NCBI GenBank assembly: GCA_001805005.1
Contig: MHDO01000056.1
Location: 1-30,864, forward strand
DNA length: 30,864 nt
Reading direction: 5' to 3'
From: Nitrospinae bacterium RIFCSPLOWO2_12_39_16
GTDB lineage: Bacteria; Nitrospinota; Nitrospinia; UBA9942
This document shows, in pieces, positions 6,759-14,650 of this stretch. The notes below the pieces were generated by a model. The model was not told the DNA's origin, did not search any database, and saw only the letters and a list, made by a program, of their open reading frames with translations. Made by a program: the position numbers and the translations under genes. Every line of letters begins with the position of its first letter. Position 1 is the stretch's first letter.

Positions 6759-7361
6759 ATGTTTACACTGATTATAAAGGGTGGGATAATTATGATACCC
6801 ATCCTTACCTGTTCTGTTATTTCTATCACCATCATCGTAGAGAGGATGATATTCTGGTTCAAACAGAAGCAGTCCATTACTCCTGAGAAATTGTTATCAA
6901 TTGCAAGTAAAGGGAGCATTGATGATATGGCTAAAGAGGCTCAAAAGGTAAACCACCCCATTGCAAGGGTTCTAATTGCAGGTGCATTAAATAGAAACCC
7001 TTCTGCCTCTGCCGCGATGGAGGCTGCTGCAATGGATGAAATAAACAGGATGAAAAAATTTCTTCCCGCCCTTGACACAATCATAACACTTGCACCTTTA
7101 CTTGGTCTTCTCGGCACTATAGTCGGCATGATACAGTCCTTTGACATTATATCTCTCACAGGGTTAGGACAGCCCCATGCTGTAACAGGGGGAGTTGCCG
7201 AGGCATTAATTGTAACTGCAGCAGGGTTAATCGTTGCCATACTTACACTTATTCCATATAATTACTTTATTTCAAAAGTTGAAAGGGTGACAGAGGATAT
7301 GGAGAGGTATGCAACAAAATTTGAGATGATACTGAGAGAACAAATACTTAAACACGAATAA
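6759..7361 (+). CDS. exbB: ExbB/TolQ/MotA-family proton channel, TonB energiser
   Basis: A 200-residue inner-membrane protein of the ExbB/TolQ family, which with ExbD couples the proton gradient to TonB. The first membrane span is near residues 9-28 (MIPILTCSVISITIIVERMI). A cytoplasmic segment follows (residues 30-100), then two spans in the conserved pattern LAPLLGLLGTIVGMIQSF and ALIVTAAGLIVAILTLIPYNYFI. ATG 6759 is chosen; the longer in-frame reading from GTG 6726 starts inside the hairpin repeat and is not credible. A GAGAGGG site precedes ATG 6759. exbD and tonB follow, so ExbB rather than TolQ is the better name. Confidence 0.92.
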   Translation: MFTLIIKGGIIMIPILTCSVISITIIVERMIFWFKQKQSITPEKLLSIASKGSIDDMAKEAQKVNHPIARVLIAGALNRNPSASAAMEAAAMDEINRMKKFLPALDTIITLAPLLGLLGTIVGMIQSFDIISLTGLGQPHAVTGGVAEALIVTAAGLIVAILTLIPYNYFISKVERVTEDMERYATKFEMILREQILKHE

Positions 7362-7436
7362 CACGAATGGGGCGAATCACACGAATAAAACAAGAAATAA
7401 TTCGTGCCATTCGTATATTCGTGAAATTCGTGTTCC
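7353..7436. repeat. Intergenic word-repeat hairpin, ACACGAAT/ATTCGTG family
   Basis: The left half iterates ACACGAAT words (from 7353, overlapping the exbB stop). The right half iterates their complement (ATTCGTG, CATTCGTA, ATTCGTG, ATTCGTGTT). The two halves can fold onto each other in several registers. It lies between exbB and exbD. Confidence 0.75.
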
Positions 7437-7457
7437 AGAATTTTATAATTTCTTATT

Positions 7458-7871
7458 ATGAAAATAAGGTCATTTACAAAGGCACATAAAAAGGCACGGA
7501 TAGAAATCATACCGATGATTGATACCATGTTTTTCCTATTGGTCTTCTTTATGATAGCCACACTGTCAATGACTATTATGAGAGGCGTTCCTGTAAATCT
7601 GCCAAAATCTGAGTCAGGCAAAAATGATATTAAAGAAAATGCCTCAATCACCATATCAAAGGATGGAAAATTATATTACGATAAGAGAGAGATTCAGATT
7701 AATGAACTACGAAGCCTTTTAAAAAGGGATGCGGCAGTAAATCCTGATATGCTCGTAATATTAAATGCAGATGAGGATACAACCCACGGCAGGGTGGTTG
7801 AATTGATTGACGAGGTAAAGCTTGCAGGGATTTCAAAATTTGCAATAGCAACCAAACCAAAGAATCAATAA
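7458..7871 (+). CDS. exbD: ExbD/TolR-family biopolymer transport protein
   Basis: A 137-residue single-span protein of the ExbD/TolR family, partner of ExbB in the proton-driven motor. The short basic cytoplasmic N-terminus (KIRSFTKAHKKARIEI) leads into the conserved IPMIDTMFFLLVFFMIAT span; the Asp in MIDTMF is the conserved proton-carrying residue. The periplasmic domain follows (VPVNLPKSES...DGKLYYDKREIQINELRSLL...ADEDTTHGRVVELIDEVKLAGI), matching the family closely in length and order. No ribosome site is evident before ATG 7458, and a repeat hairpin precedes the gene. TonB begins 1 nt after its stop. Confidence 0.93.
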   Translation: MKIRSFTKAHKKARIEIIPMIDTMFFLLVFFMIATLSMTIMRGVPVNLPKSESGKNDIKENASITISKDGKLYYDKREIQINELRSLLKRDAAVNPDMLVILNADEDTTHGRVVELIDEVKLAGISKFAIATKPKNQ

Positions 7872-7872
7872 C

Positions 7873-8769
7873 ATGAAGACAGATACAATAAAAATATCAT
7901 TTATTACATCCATTATATTTCACAGCATAGTTATCTATATCTTTGCATCTCATCTTTCCCCTGTAAAAAATACAGCGATGAATATAACACCAATTGAGAT
8001 TTTAAATATAGAAGACAAGAACCCTTCTGAGCAGATTGAAAATAAAATGGAGGACACCCCTCCCCCACTCCCTGAAAAGGCAATCCAAGAAATAAAAGAA
8101 GAGATACCTCCGCAGTTTGAACCGGTAAAACATGAGATAAATAATATTGTTGAAGCACCACCCCTCCCCGCTCCGATTGAACAAGAGATTATTAAAGAAG
8201 CAGCAGTAGAATCCCCTCCTCTTATAGAAGAAGCTTTAGAGAAATTAGCAGAGGAAACTCCTGTAGTGAACAAAGAGAATCTAATGCTTGCCGAATCAGC
8301 CGAGTCATCGCCTGATGAGATATCCGAGGTTTCCCCTCACATTCCCCCTTTAATAAAGGGAGCGAGGCATGGGGAATTTGATACTGTAGCTAAATCCATT
8401 GCAGCCCCTTCCGGAGAGCATACAAAAACAATTGGCTCAAAATATGGAGTAGAAGGCGGCACAGGTTCAGTTAATGGTGAAGAGATGAGTCTGTTCAGGG
8501 CTATGGTGAGGACAAAGATAGAGAGGTCAAAATTTTATCCCCGATGGGCAAGGGAAAGGGGATTTGAAGGCGTTGTTGGAGTGCGTTTTGTAGTGCATCC
8601 AGACGGAGGAGTTAGTGATGTAACGATTGTAAGGCCATGCCACTGCGAGGTTTTAAACAAGGCTGCATGTGAAGCAATAATGAAGGCGGCACCATTCAAT
8701 CCAAGACCACTTGAAGTGGCAGACAAAGAGATGGCAATGGAAGTAGATATAAGCTACAGACTGGATTAA
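7873..8769 (+). CDS. tonB: TonB energy-transducing protein
   Basis: A 298-residue TonB family protein that spans the periplasm and delivers energy to the receptor. An N-terminal membrane anchor (residues 8-25, ISFITSIIFHSIVIYIFA) is followed by a long Pro/Glu-rich linker (PPPLPEKAIQE, PPLPAPIEQE). The TonB C-terminal domain covers about residues 210-298: FYPRWARERGFEGVVGVRFVV, HPDGGVSDVTIV and APFNPRP. At about residues 153-169 the linker contains a segment, SPHIPPLIKGARHGEF, encoded by an imperfect palindrome (8331-8376). It looks like an in-frame repeat insertion, and a Pro-rich linker would tolerate it. An unusual CHCEV replaces the common SSG-type turn near residue 256. The gene is coupled to exbD. 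Confidence 0.93.
   Translation: MKTDTIKISFITSIIFHSIVIYIFASHLSPVKNTAMNITPIEILNIEDKNPSEQIENKMEDTPPPLPEKAIQEIKEEIPPQFEPVKHEINNIVEAPPLPAPIEQEIIKEAAVESPPLIEEALEKLAEETPVVNKENLMLAESAESSPDEISEVSPHIPPLIKGARHGEFDTVAKSIAAPSGEHTKTIGSKYGVEGGTGSVNGEEMSLFRAMVRTKIERSKFYPRWARERGFEGVVGVRFVVHPDGGVSDVTIVRPCHCEVLNKAACEAIMKAAPFNPRPLEVADKEMAMEVDISYRLD
8331..8376. repeat. Palindromic repeat inserted in the tonB linker
   Basis: Imperfect inverted repeat: TTCCCC (8331-8336) with GGGGAA (8371-8376), and a perfect inner CCCTTTA (8346-8352) with TAAAGGG (8354-8360). Its translation, IPPLIKGARHGEF, is typical of dispersed bacterial palindromes that read as PPLIKGG-type peptides. Confidence 0.65.
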
Positions 8770-8917
8770 AATAATTAGCCACAATTTATCTCATTTTATC
8801 ACTCATCTCAATTAAATCCACTGTGGTTTTAATTTTGGCACACTTCTCGCTAAAGACTTCTGAATAAACAATATGGTAAATAAACAAACGAATACAGTAT
8901 AATTCAGAGGCGTGTTA

Positions 8918-8941
8918 GGGAGCAATTACTCCCGTTTTTTT
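8918..8941 (+). terminator. Rho-independent terminator after tonB
   Basis: A perfect 5-bp stem, GGGAG (8918-8922) with CTCCC (8929-8933), has a 6-nt loop and is followed by G and seven T residues (8935-8941). It lies 149 nt after tonB and just before the radical SAM gene, so it closes the uptake operon. The gap before it also holds a short pair, AGCCACA near 8778 with TGTGGTT near 8823, related to the CCACAGAC repeats. Confidence 0.75.
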
Positions 8942-8974
8942 GTTAATAACATATGTTAGACTTTTTGATTAATT

Positions 8975-10450
8975 ATGAAAATTGCTTTTATTATTCCCAA
9001 AAACAGTTCTGATACCGGAAAAAGTTTTTACGATTATAAATTCTTCTCTGAATTTTTACTCTCAAAAAAATATTTTTCCTACCTTCTGGCTATTCCCATG
9101 TTAGTCTCTCTTACTCCACCGGAACATGAGATAAGGGTGTTTGATGAAAACATTGAAGATATCAACTATAACTGGGGTGCGGATATAGCCGGCATCAGCG
9201 TAAGGACCATGTTTGCAAAAAGGGCCTACAAGATATCGGAATCGTTCCGGCAGAGAGGCGTAAAGACAGTTTTGGGAGGAATACATCCTTCAATGTGCAA
9301 TGAAGAGGCCCTTCAGCACTGTGATTCCATAGTGGTCGGCGAAGCGGAGGAAGTATGGCAAAATCTCTTACTTGATGCAGGCAATGGCAGTCTTAAAAAG
9401 ATTTATAAAGCGGAGAAAAAGGCTGATTTAACGGCTTTCCCAATTCCTGGAAGGGCATCTCTATCGAAAGACAGATATTTTTCAGATATTGTTCAAACTA
9501 CAAAAGGCTGTCCATTTCATTGTGAATTCTGTTCAGTTCACGCATTTGACGGACAGAAGATCAGGAACAGGGCAATTGAACATGTATTGAATGAAATAAA
9601 AGACGTTGTGGGCACATACGCCACATACAAGAAGAGATCAATATTCTTTGCCGACGACAATATAATAGCAAACAGGAAATTTGCCAGAAAGTTATTCCTG
9701 GCATTAAAGGATTATAACCTCAACTGGTCCTGTCAGGCATCAATTAATATATCAAAGGATGATGAACTTCTCAGATTAATGAAAGACAGCGGGTGCGGCG
9801 CTATTTTAATAGGATTTGAGTCAGTATCCAGGGAAAATCTGTCCAGCATGGACAAGGGGATCAATCTTAAGCACGACTATCATGATGCAATTAAAAAAAT
9901 CCAGTCGCACGGTATAATGGTACACGGATCATTTATTCTGGGATATGATTTTGACACGCAGTCTTCATTTGACGAACTGATAGCGTTTATCGAAGATACA
10001 CACCTGCTGATGCCTCTAATCAACATCCTGACACCGTTTCCAGGTACGAAGCTTTTTAAACGTCTCGAACAAGAGGGCCGGATTCTCCATAAAGACTGGG
10101 ACAAATACGATGCAAAAAGTGTTGTTTTTTCTCCTCATCTTATGACCCCTGAGGAGCTGCTGGAAGGGCACAAGCGGGTGATCAGGGAAGTTTATTCGTT
10201 TGAGTCCATTTATAAAAAACTTACATACCATTGGGACACCGACTTCTGGAAGCATTCAAACGAGGTAGACCCCATTAAATTCAAATACCGGCTGCTGTTT
10301 GCTTTCAGGCTTTGTACTCTTCTTTTTTCAAGCAACTTCAAAAGGTCAAAATTTATTCTCAAGATACTGCCGAAAATATTCATCAAACGCGTAAGAATTT
10401 CAACCATCCTTTCACTACTGGCTTACAACGATTATGCCTATTCATCTTGA
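8975..10450 (+). CDS. B12-binding-domain radical SAM protein
   Basis: A 491-residue enzyme. The N-terminal part (residues 1-150) has the cobalamin-binding-type fold seen in this class (SLTPPEHEIRVFDENIEDI, GADIAGISVRT, VLGGIHPSMCNEEALQHCD, VVGEAEEVW). The radical SAM core follows with TTKGCPFHCEFC, giving the CxxxCxxC cluster ligands Cys179, 183 and 186. The C-terminal region (ILTPFPGTKLFKRLEQEGRI, MTPEELLEGHKRVIREVY) resembles the DUF4070 tail of B12 radical SAM proteins such as HpnP, but nothing fixes the substrate. The canonical DxHxxG cobalamin motif is absent, which is common in the class. No ribosome site is obvious at ATG 8975. By eye the gene is richer in G+C than its neighbours. With the RNase D remnant after it and the orphan glyQ, it looks like acquired DNA. 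Confidence 0.85.
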   Translation: MKIAFIIPKNSSDTGKSFYDYKFFSEFLLSKKYFSYLLAIPMLVSLTPPEHEIRVFDENIEDINYNWGADIAGISVRTMFAKRAYKISESFRQRGVKTVLGGIHPSMCNEEALQHCDSIVVGEAEEVWQNLLLDAGNGSLKKIYKAEKKADLTAFPIPGRASLSKDRYFSDIVQTTKGCPFHCEFCSVHAFDGQKIRNRAIEHVLNEIKDVVGTYATYKKRSIFFADDNIIANRKFARKLFLALKDYNLNWSCQASINISKDDELLRLMKDSGCGAILIGFESVSRENLSSMDKGINLKHDYHDAIKKIQSHGIMVHGSFILGYDFDTQSSFDELIAFIEDTHLLMPLINILTPFPGTKLFKRLEQEGRILHKDWDKYDAKSVVFSPHLMTPEELLEGHKRVIREVYSFESIYKKLTYHWDTDFWKHSNEVDPIKFKYRLLFAFRLCTLLFSSNFKRSKFILKILPKIFIKRVRISTILSLLAYNDYAYSS

Positions 10451-10666
10451 TTGCAGATTAAACAAGGGCTGTTTAATTGTACTGAGGTTCGCTATAAATA
10501 TCAGAAACATAATTGGAAAAACATGCCCGTATCTGAAAATGTAATTGATTATGCCCTCAATGATGTAATATATCTGCTTGCATTGAAAGATGTCATTTTA
10601 GCAAAACTGTACACAAAAAAAATTGTTAGAGCCTTTTCTCTTGAAGAACTTACAAATCCAGAATAA
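10451..10666 (+). pseudogene. Remnant of a ribonuclease D-type 3'-5' exonuclease
   Basis: The reading frame continues directly after the radical SAM stop codon for 71 codons, with no ATG and no ribosome site. Its central part, KHNWKNMPVSENVIDYALND, followed by VIYLLALKDVILAKL, matches the end of the RNase D/DEDD exonuclease domain, where W-x-x-RPL and YA-x-x-DV-x-YL are conserved. The upstream exonuclease motifs are missing and nothing in the window supplies them. I read it as a decayed fragment left where the radical SAM segment joined the locus. Confidence 0.6.
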
Positions 10667-10801
10667 AGATTACACCAGTGGCCCGGAAGATAAATACAGA
10701 AAGATAAGCGGATATAGCAGACTTCGGGATGACAAAAAGACTGTTTTTCGAAGCCATTTTAAGTTAAGTCTACAACACACTCTATGAAAAGCAATTTCCT
10801 A

Positions 10802-11668
10802 TCATTTCAATAATGGATACCCCATTTTCTCACGCATCATAAGATATCCCTCAGCACACCTGCGGGCAAGGTTTCGGACACGGGCGATATAGCCTGTCCT
10901 CTCTGTTACACTTATTGCACCCCTTGCATCAAGCATATTGAATGTATGGGAGCATTTGAGACAGAAATCGTAGGCAGGCAGAACAAGTTTATTTTCAATA
11001 AGCCTCTTACACTCTGATTCATACATCTCAAATAACTTGAAAAACATTGCGACATCTGCTATTTCAAAATTGTATTTTGAAAACTCTACCTCATCCCTGT
11101 GATGAACTTCTCTATATTTGACACTATTATTCCATACTAAATCATAGACATTGTCCACATTCTGAAGATACATGGCAATCCTTTCAAGACCGTAAGTTAA
11201 TTCTACAGAGATTGGTTTTAAATCTATGCCGCCAGCCTGCTGAAAATATGTAAACTGAGTTATCTCCATACCGTCAAGCCATACTTCCCATCCCAGACCC
11301 CATGCTCCTAGTGTCGGGGACTCCCAGTCATCCTCAACAAAGCGAATATCATGCTCTTTGGGATTAATCCCAATGGCAGAGAGGCTCTTTAAGTATATAT
11401 TTTGAATATCTTCCGGAGATGGCTTCATTATTACCTGATACTGGTAATAATGCTGAAGTCTGTTGGGATTATCCCCATATCTTCCGTCTGTAGGCCTTCT
11501 GGACGGCTCCACATAGGAAGCATTCCACGGCTCTGGTCCCAATACCCTCAAAAATGTGGCAGGATGAAATGTCCCCGCCCCTACCTCCGTATCATAGGGC
11601 TGCATTATAAGACAACCCTGTTTTGCCCAGTATTTCTCAAGTGTTAATATGATTTTCTGAAAGGTCAT
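10802..11668 (-). CDS. glyQ: Glycyl-tRNA synthetase alpha subunit
   Basis: A 288-residue catalytic subunit of the bacterial alpha2-beta2 glycyl-tRNA synthetase, which charges tRNA-Gly. Family motifs are near perfect: MTFQKIILTLEKYWAKQGC, QPYDTEVGAGTFHPATFLRV, PSRRPTDGRYGDNPNRLQHY, GWEVWLDGMEITQFTYFQQAGG and the terminal RTGYIARVRNLARRCAEGY. Length is normal. The beta subunit gene glyS usually follows glyQ directly, but here the 3' side holds about 135 nt of non-coding DNA, an RNase D remnant and the radical SAM gene, all on the other strand. The beta subunit must be encoded elsewhere. The start codon is at 11668-11666 with no visible ribosome site. Confidence 0.97.
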   Translation of the reverse strand: MTFQKIILTLEKYWAKQGCLIMQPYDTEVGAGTFHPATFLRVLGPEPWNASYVEPSRRPTDGRYGDNPNRLQHYYQYQVIMKPSPEDIQNIYLKSLSAIGINPKEHDIRFVEDDWESPTLGAWGLGWEVWLDGMEITQFTYFQQAGGIDLKPISVELTYGLERIAMYLQNVDNVYDLVWNNSVKYREVHHRDEVEFSKYNFEIADVAMFFKLFEMYESECKRLIENKLVLPAYDFCLKCSHTFNMLDARGAISVTERTGYIARVRNLARRCAEGYLMMREKMGYPLLK

Positions 11669-11674
11669 AAATGG

Positions 11675-11704
11675 AGTCTACACTACTGAAAAATATACTG
11701 TCAA
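11675..11704 (-). promoter_or_regulatory. Possible glyQ promoter
   Basis: On the minus strand, TTGACA (11704-11699), 18 nt, then TAGACT (11680-11675). Transcription would begin almost at the ATG, giving a nearly leaderless mRNA, which fits the absence of a ribosome site. No T-box-like leader is present. Confidence 0.4.
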
Positions 11705-11730
11705 TAAATTAGTTCATGGATAAAAATCAT

Positions 11731-11758
11731 TTGACTAAAGGCAATTTTGATATATAAT
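11731..11758 (+). promoter_or_regulatory. Promoter of nrnA-rodZ-punA
   Basis: TTGACT (11731-11736), a 16-nt spacer, then a perfect TATAAT (11753-11758). Transcription would begin near 11765, just before ATG 11780. This rules out the in-frame TTG at 11747, which lies between the two boxes. Confidence 0.7.
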
Positions 11759-11779
11759 TCCCCCAAAACACTTATTTTT

Positions 11780-12760
11780 ATGATTCCTAAAGAGTTAAAA
11801 AAAATTATTAAAGCAGGGGATGATTTTCTAATATCATCGCACATAAATCCTGATGGTGATGCAATAGGAGGGATGCTGGCAATAAAATGGCTTTTAAATA
11901 AATTAAATAAAAGATATATAATTGTTGTTGACAGCACACCTTCAGAAAAATTCAAATATCTCACTGATTTCAAAAAAATAACTATTTATTCAGAGTCTCT
12001 TAAAATAGACTTCAATATTAAAAACCTCCTTACAGTTGATGTCCCAAATTTAGAACGACTGGAAAAGGTAAACAAGCTCCTCCCAAAAGACATAAAGGTT
12101 ATTAATATTGACCATCATGAGAGTAATTCCAATTTTGGAGATATTAATTTTATAGATTTAAAGGCATGTTCATGCACAGAGATAATCTATGATTTAATAA
12201 ACTTATTTGGCATGCCGCTGGATAAAGATGTGGCTGAGTATATATATACAGGTTTAGTTATTGATACAGGCAGATTCAGATTTTCTAATACAACTCCAAG
12301 GGCATTTGAGGTTGCTGCAAAATTATCAGAGGCAGGTGCGAGGATTTCTTTTATTGCCGAGTGGTTATATCATACAAATTCAATAGAGACACTAAAAGGG
12401 CTTGGCATATTATTAGATTCCTTAGATATTAACATGAATGGCAGGATGGCATTTGTCCATTTTGATAATAAATATCTAAAAAGTGAGGATGGTTCTAAGG
12501 TAGATACTGAGGGGTTTGTCAACTACCCTCTCTCAATTGAAAATGTTGAGGTCGTTGCATTTTTACAAGAAACCGAGAAAGGCAGGGTTAAGGTATCTTT
12601 AAGGTCAAAAAATAATAACATAAATGTTAATAATATTGCTGCTATCTTAGGCGGAGGAGGTCATGCAAAGGCAGCCGGATGTAGGATTAATGGAACAATT
12701 GCAGATGTAAAAAAACTTTTACTACAGGAAATAAGTAAAAAGATAGGGATTAGGGGTTAG
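11780..12760 (+). CDS. nrnA: DHH-family nanoRNase / pAp phosphatase NrnA
   Basis: A 326-residue DHH/DHHA1 phosphoesterase that degrades very short RNAs and often hydrolyses 3'-phosphoadenosine 5'-phosphate. Motifs in order: SSHINPDGDAIGG (residues 19-31, metal-binding motif I), VDVPNLERLE, then NIDHHESNSNFGDINF (the DHH motif), YTGLVIDTGRFRFSNTTPRAF, and the DHHA1 glycine motif GGGGHAKAAGCRI near the C-terminus. Length is typical. The start is ATG 11780, since the upstream alternative falls inside the promoter. It heads a run with rodZ and the purine nucleoside phosphorylase gene. RecJ is excluded by the small size. Confidence 0.93.
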   Translation: MIPKELKKIIKAGDDFLISSHINPDGDAIGGMLAIKWLLNKLNKRYIIVVDSTPSEKFKYLTDFKKITIYSESLKIDFNIKNLLTVDVPNLERLEKVNKLLPKDIKVINIDHHESNSNFGDINFIDLKACSCTEIIYDLINLFGMPLDKDVAEYIYTGLVIDTGRFRFSNTTPRAFEVAAKLSEAGARISFIAEWLYHTNSIETLKGLGILLDSLDINMNGRMAFVHFDNKYLKSEDGSKVDTEGFVNYPLSIENVEVVAFLQETEKGRVKVSLRSKNNNINVNNIAAILGGGGHAKAAGCRINGTIADVKKLLLQEISKKIGIRG

Positions 12761-12811
12761 TAAAAAATACTTAACCCTTGAATCCTTGACCACTTGAATC
12801 CTTTTATTATA

Positions 12812-13669
12812 ATGAAATCTCTCGGAGAATATTTAAAAAAGGAAAGGGAGCTTAGGGGTGTAACTATTGAGGGGATAGCTAGTATCACCCGTATCAGCAG
12901 TCGATTCATCCATGCGTTAGAAAATGATGACTTTAAAAATCTCCCTTCAGAGGTTTTCGTAAAGGGTTTTTTGAGGGCATATACAAAATGTGTCGGTATT
13001 GACCCGAACGAGGTCATCTCTATATATGAGAACATAAGAAAGGTAAATGAAAAACCTGAAATAAAGAAAGATATAAACCCGCCGCTTAAACTTAATAACA
13101 CATCAATAATTGCATTAGCTTCCATAATAGCCTTGATACTAATAACCTTAGGCGGGAGTATCTTTTACTATAAAAATGGTTCAAAGAATATTGCCAAAAC
13201 TACCACAAGTGAATTACCAGAATTAAAAGCAGATATTGAGGAACAGCCAAAAGAAAATAGTGAACCCAAAGAGGAATTACCTTTAGTTCAAACCGAACAG
13301 ACAATAGATGAAATCAAACAAAAACCTTTCACGGAACAGCCTGAGGAGAATAATGTTAAAACAGCCCCGGTAACAGTTACCGAAAACATTGCAAAGGCTG
13401 AGGAGCCTTCTGAAAAAAAACAGGAACCACTAAGGTTGGTTATTACCGCCATAGATACAATCTGGGTCAGCATAATAATTGACGATTCTGAAACTAAAGA
13501 GGCATTACTACAGCCAAATGAAAAAATTATTTTAAAAGCAAAAGAAAAATTCTCTCTGACTACAGGAAATATCACAGGAACAGATGTAATGCTTGAGGGG
13601 GTAAAAATCTCCCTACCGAAAACACGAAGCAATGTTTTAAAAAATTACACTCTGACAAGAGGACAATGA
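12812..13669 (+). CDS. rodZ: RodZ-like cell-shape protein with HTH and DUF4115 domains
   Basis: A 285-residue bitopic membrane protein. The N-terminal HTH_25 domain (residues 3-65: LGEYLKKERELRGVTIEGIA, ITRISSRFIHALENDDF, LPSEVFVKGFLRAYTKCVGI) binds MreB in RodZ. A span at about residues 96-118 (IIALASIIALILITLGGSIF) follows. A Glu/Pro/Lys-rich linker then leads to a DUF4115 beta domain (LRLVITAIDTIWVSIIIDD...LQPNEKIILKAKEKFSLTTGN). The order and length match RodZ. ATG 12812 is used; the in-frame TTG at 12794 lies in iterated intergenic words. The stop overlaps the next start by 4 nt (ATGA). mreB is in the same window but not in the same operon. Confidence 0.87.
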   Translation: MKSLGEYLKKERELRGVTIEGIASITRISSRFIHALENDDFKNLPSEVFVKGFLRAYTKCVGIDPNEVISIYENIRKVNEKPEIKKDINPPLKLNNTSIIALASIIALILITLGGSIFYYKNGSKNIAKTTTSELPELKADIEEQPKENSEPKEELPLVQTEQTIDEIKQKPFTEQPEENNVKTAPVTVTENIAKAEEPSEKKQEPLRLVITAIDTIWVSIIIDDSETKEALLQPNEKIILKAKEKFSLTTGNITGTDVMLEGVKISLPKTRSNVLKNYTLTRGQ

Positions 13670-14508
13670 TTAAAAATGCCCAAACCAAAAGGGCAAAGAA
13701 GGCAGCAAACTTTATAAAAAAGCAGGCGGATGTAAGACCTGTTCTTGGGATAATTCTCGGTTCAGGATTGGGAGATTTTGTAGAGAATATTGAGAATAAG
13801 ATAACAATTCCGTATAACAAAATACCCTATTTCGTTAAGACAACTGTAAAAGGACATACTGGAAGACTTGTAATAGGTAAGATAAGGGATTTACCTGTAG
13901 CAGTAATGCAAGGCAGGTTTCACTACTATGAAGGACACTCAATGGGTGTCGTTACATTTCCAGTAAGGGTTCTTAAGCAACTTGGGATTAGATGCCTGTT
14001 TGTAACCAATGCAGCAGGAGGTATAAATCCAAAGTTTAAGACAGGTGATTTCATGATTATAAAAGACCATATAAATTTAATGGGGACAAATCCGTTGCTA
14101 AACCAAGCACAGAATGGATTTATTGATTCAGAATTTGAACCCTTTATAAATATGACAGATGCCTATGATAAACAGTATATATCATTAGGAGAAAAAACTG
14201 CATCAAAATCAGGAATAAGGGCAAAAACAGGTGTTCTTGCTGCAATACAAGGACCTATCTATGAGACACCTGCAGAAATTAAGATGTTAAGGCGATTGGG
14301 TGCTGATGCAGTATGTATGTCCACTATTCCAGAGGTAATTATGGCAAGGGCTCTCAATTTAAAAGTATTTGGGATATCCCTGATTACAAATAAGGCAGGT
14401 GTTCATCTCTCTCATAAAAATGTCGTGAAAGAATCAGAAAAGAATATTAAAAAATTAGATATACTTTTGGCTGGAATAATAAAAAAATTAAAAAAAACAA
14501 AAATCTAA
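13666..14508 (+). CDS. punA: Purine nucleoside phosphorylase, trimeric class
   Basis: A 280-residue enzyme of the PNP/MTAP family, which cleaves purine nucleosides with phosphate to the base and ribose-1-phosphate. Motifs: GIILGSGLGDFVE near residue 28 (phosphate), TVKGHTGRLVIGK, VMQGRFHYYEGHSMGVVTFP, TNAAGGINPKFKTGDFMIIK, and YETPAEIKMLRRLGADAVCM followed by STIPEVIMA, then ISLITNKAG with the base-contacting Asn. GSGLG and the Glu/Asn pair favour PNP (inosine/guanosine) over MTA phosphorylase. The start overlaps the rodZ stop by 4 nt, so it is translationally coupled. Confidence 0.88.
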   Translation: MIKNAQTKRAKKAANFIKKQADVRPVLGIILGSGLGDFVENIENKITIPYNKIPYFVKTTVKGHTGRLVIGKIRDLPVAVMQGRFHYYEGHSMGVVTFPVRVLKQLGIRCLFVTNAAGGINPKFKTGDFMIIKDHINLMGTNPLLNQAQNGFIDSEFEPFINMTDAYDKQYISLGEKTASKSGIRAKTGVLAAIQGPIYETPAEIKMLRRLGADAVCMSTIPEVIMARALNLKVFGISLITNKAGVHLSHKNVVKESEKNIKKLDILLAGIIKKLKKTKI

Positions 14509-14519
14509 TTAATCCATAG

Positions 14520-14635
14520 ATAATAACTGTGTTAGTGTCAGTGATTAGTGTTAGTAATAACTTCCTTAACTGATACTGACACTAAAAACTAACACTTATT
14601 AAAAATCTGCGGCAATCTGCGAAATCTGCGGTTGC
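14520..14635. repeat. Intergenic word repeats between punA and aroE
   Basis: The left part iterates GTGTTAGTGTCAGTG-type words, and the right part their complement (ACTGACACT, ACTAACACTT), so the two fold together. A run of ATCTGCGG words follows (ATCTGCGGCA, ATCTGCGAA, ATCTGCGGTT) with no matching left arm. It appears to be a partly eroded hairpin of the same class. Confidence 0.65.
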
Positions 14636-14650
14636 TTTTATAATTTTCTA

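Noticed and set aside
8898..8941. TATAAT at 8898-8903 as a promoter for the radical SAM gene
   Set aside because: The -35 position is poor, and the transcript would meet the terminator within about 30 nt.
12786..12813. TTGACC, 16 nt, TATAAT before rodZ
   Set aside because: The -10 overlaps the rodZ ATG, so transcripts would lack the start. The match arises from iterated TTGAATCC words and an AT-rich start.
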